Assembly (NCBI RefSeq): GCF_005221385.1
Contig: NZ_CP039903.1
Location: forward strand, 1,426,001 to 1,490,000
DNA length: 64,000 nucleotides
Reading direction: 5' to 3'
DNA from: Agrobacterium tumefaciens
GTDB lineage: Bacteria; Pseudomonadota; Alphaproteobacteria; Rhizobiales; Rhizobiaceae
The position numbers were made by a program, and so were the translations under genes. Within the stretch, counting starts at the first letter, position 1; each line of letters begins with the position of its first letter. Shown one piece after another: positions 63,943 through 64,000 of this stretch. The notes below the pieces were generated by a model. That model worked only from the letters and a program-made list of their open reading frames with translations. It did not search any database and was not told the origin of the DNA.

Positions 63943-64000
63943 CACCGAACTACTTGGGCGAACTAGCATCGAAATCGAAGACGCTGTTGGGATTTTTGAG
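63939..64000 (+). CDS. Start of the gene after the cyclase, probable effector (cut by window end)
   Basis: GTG 63939 opens a frame reading MTPNYLGELASKSKTLLGFL to the window edge without a stop. By position it would be the effector of the cyclase system: in Pycsar, a gene just downstream encodes a cyclic-nucleotide-sensing membrane or TIR protein. The opening (YLGELASKSKTLLGFL) is faintly like the start of the transmembrane PycTM effectors, in which a short amphipathic helix precedes the first membrane span; twenty residues are too few to decide. The stop of the preceding small frame overlaps this start. Confidence 0.5.
   Translation, partial: MTPNYLGELASKSKTLLGFL

Overview
The window is chromosomal DNA of an alphaproteobacterium of the Rhizobiaceae, most likely Agrobacterium (A. 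tumefaciens/fabrum group). The basis is high GC with rhizobial codon use, gene orders typical of the family (nagZ-scpA-scpB-tatABC-serS-surE-pcm-lysM/M23; coaD-ppi-ppi-queA-tgt; ppiD-trpD-trpC-moaC-moeA), an ExoR regulator, a PopZ pole organizer with a DUF2497 C-terminus, a B12-dependent NrdJ, and rhizobial-type palindromic intergenic repeats. From memory of strain C58, exoR (Atu1715), dgcB (Atu1691) and popZ (Atu1720) lie in this order on the circular chromosome, which fits; I could not check this.

Layout. 171-3224: a three-gene cassette (acyl carrier protein, AMP-forming acyl ligase, PLP decarboxylase) that looks like specialised biosynthesis. 3261-3978: a PemK/MazF-like toxin-antitoxin pair with a perfect palindromic operator. 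4045-9329: a minus-strand housekeeping block (pabB, tgt, queA, two cyclophilins, coaD). 9558-10190: three tiny membrane-protein genes closed by a terminator. 10392-15887: ppiD, trpD, trpC, moaC, moeA. 16377-17447: a diguanylate cyclase. 17863-20976: a flavin-binding protein, a K+/H+ antiporter and a DUF971 protein. 21084-25687: moaA, two transporters, mobA and mobB; with moaC and moeA this makes a dispersed molybdenum cofactor set. 25899-41772: a long minus-strand block covering envelope, Tat export, chromosome condensation (ScpAB), SPOR, ArgS and Dgt. 41988-43213: erpA and xthA. 43258-51784: exoR, a FadL-like porin, valS, popZ, a second Pcm-like methyltransferase and tRNA-Cys. 52025-53943: a cluster of very small membrane proteins and lipoproteins. 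54046-57559: wrbA, a CinA-type protein, a universal stress protein and gpt. 58237-62055: nrdJ.

The most interesting part is the right edge, downstream of nrdJ. A 524-residue protein with two class III nucleotidyl-cyclase-like halves (62306-63880) is followed, through two overlapping stop/start junctions, by a gene cut off by the window end. The architecture matches the cyclase of a Pycsar anti-phage system (cyclic CMP/UMP signalling), with the effector largely outside the window. Upstream of it are three phased TGGCCA palindromes and a perfect hairpin with a GAAA loop.

At least three families of palindromic intergenic repeats are scattered through the window: five copies of a 'CCTCGGGCTTGACCCGAGG' type, two full copies of a 'CATGCCGGAC..GATCCGGCATCCAG' type, and one 133-bp element with perfect 29-bp arms. 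No insertion sequence, CRISPR array or rRNA gene was seen.
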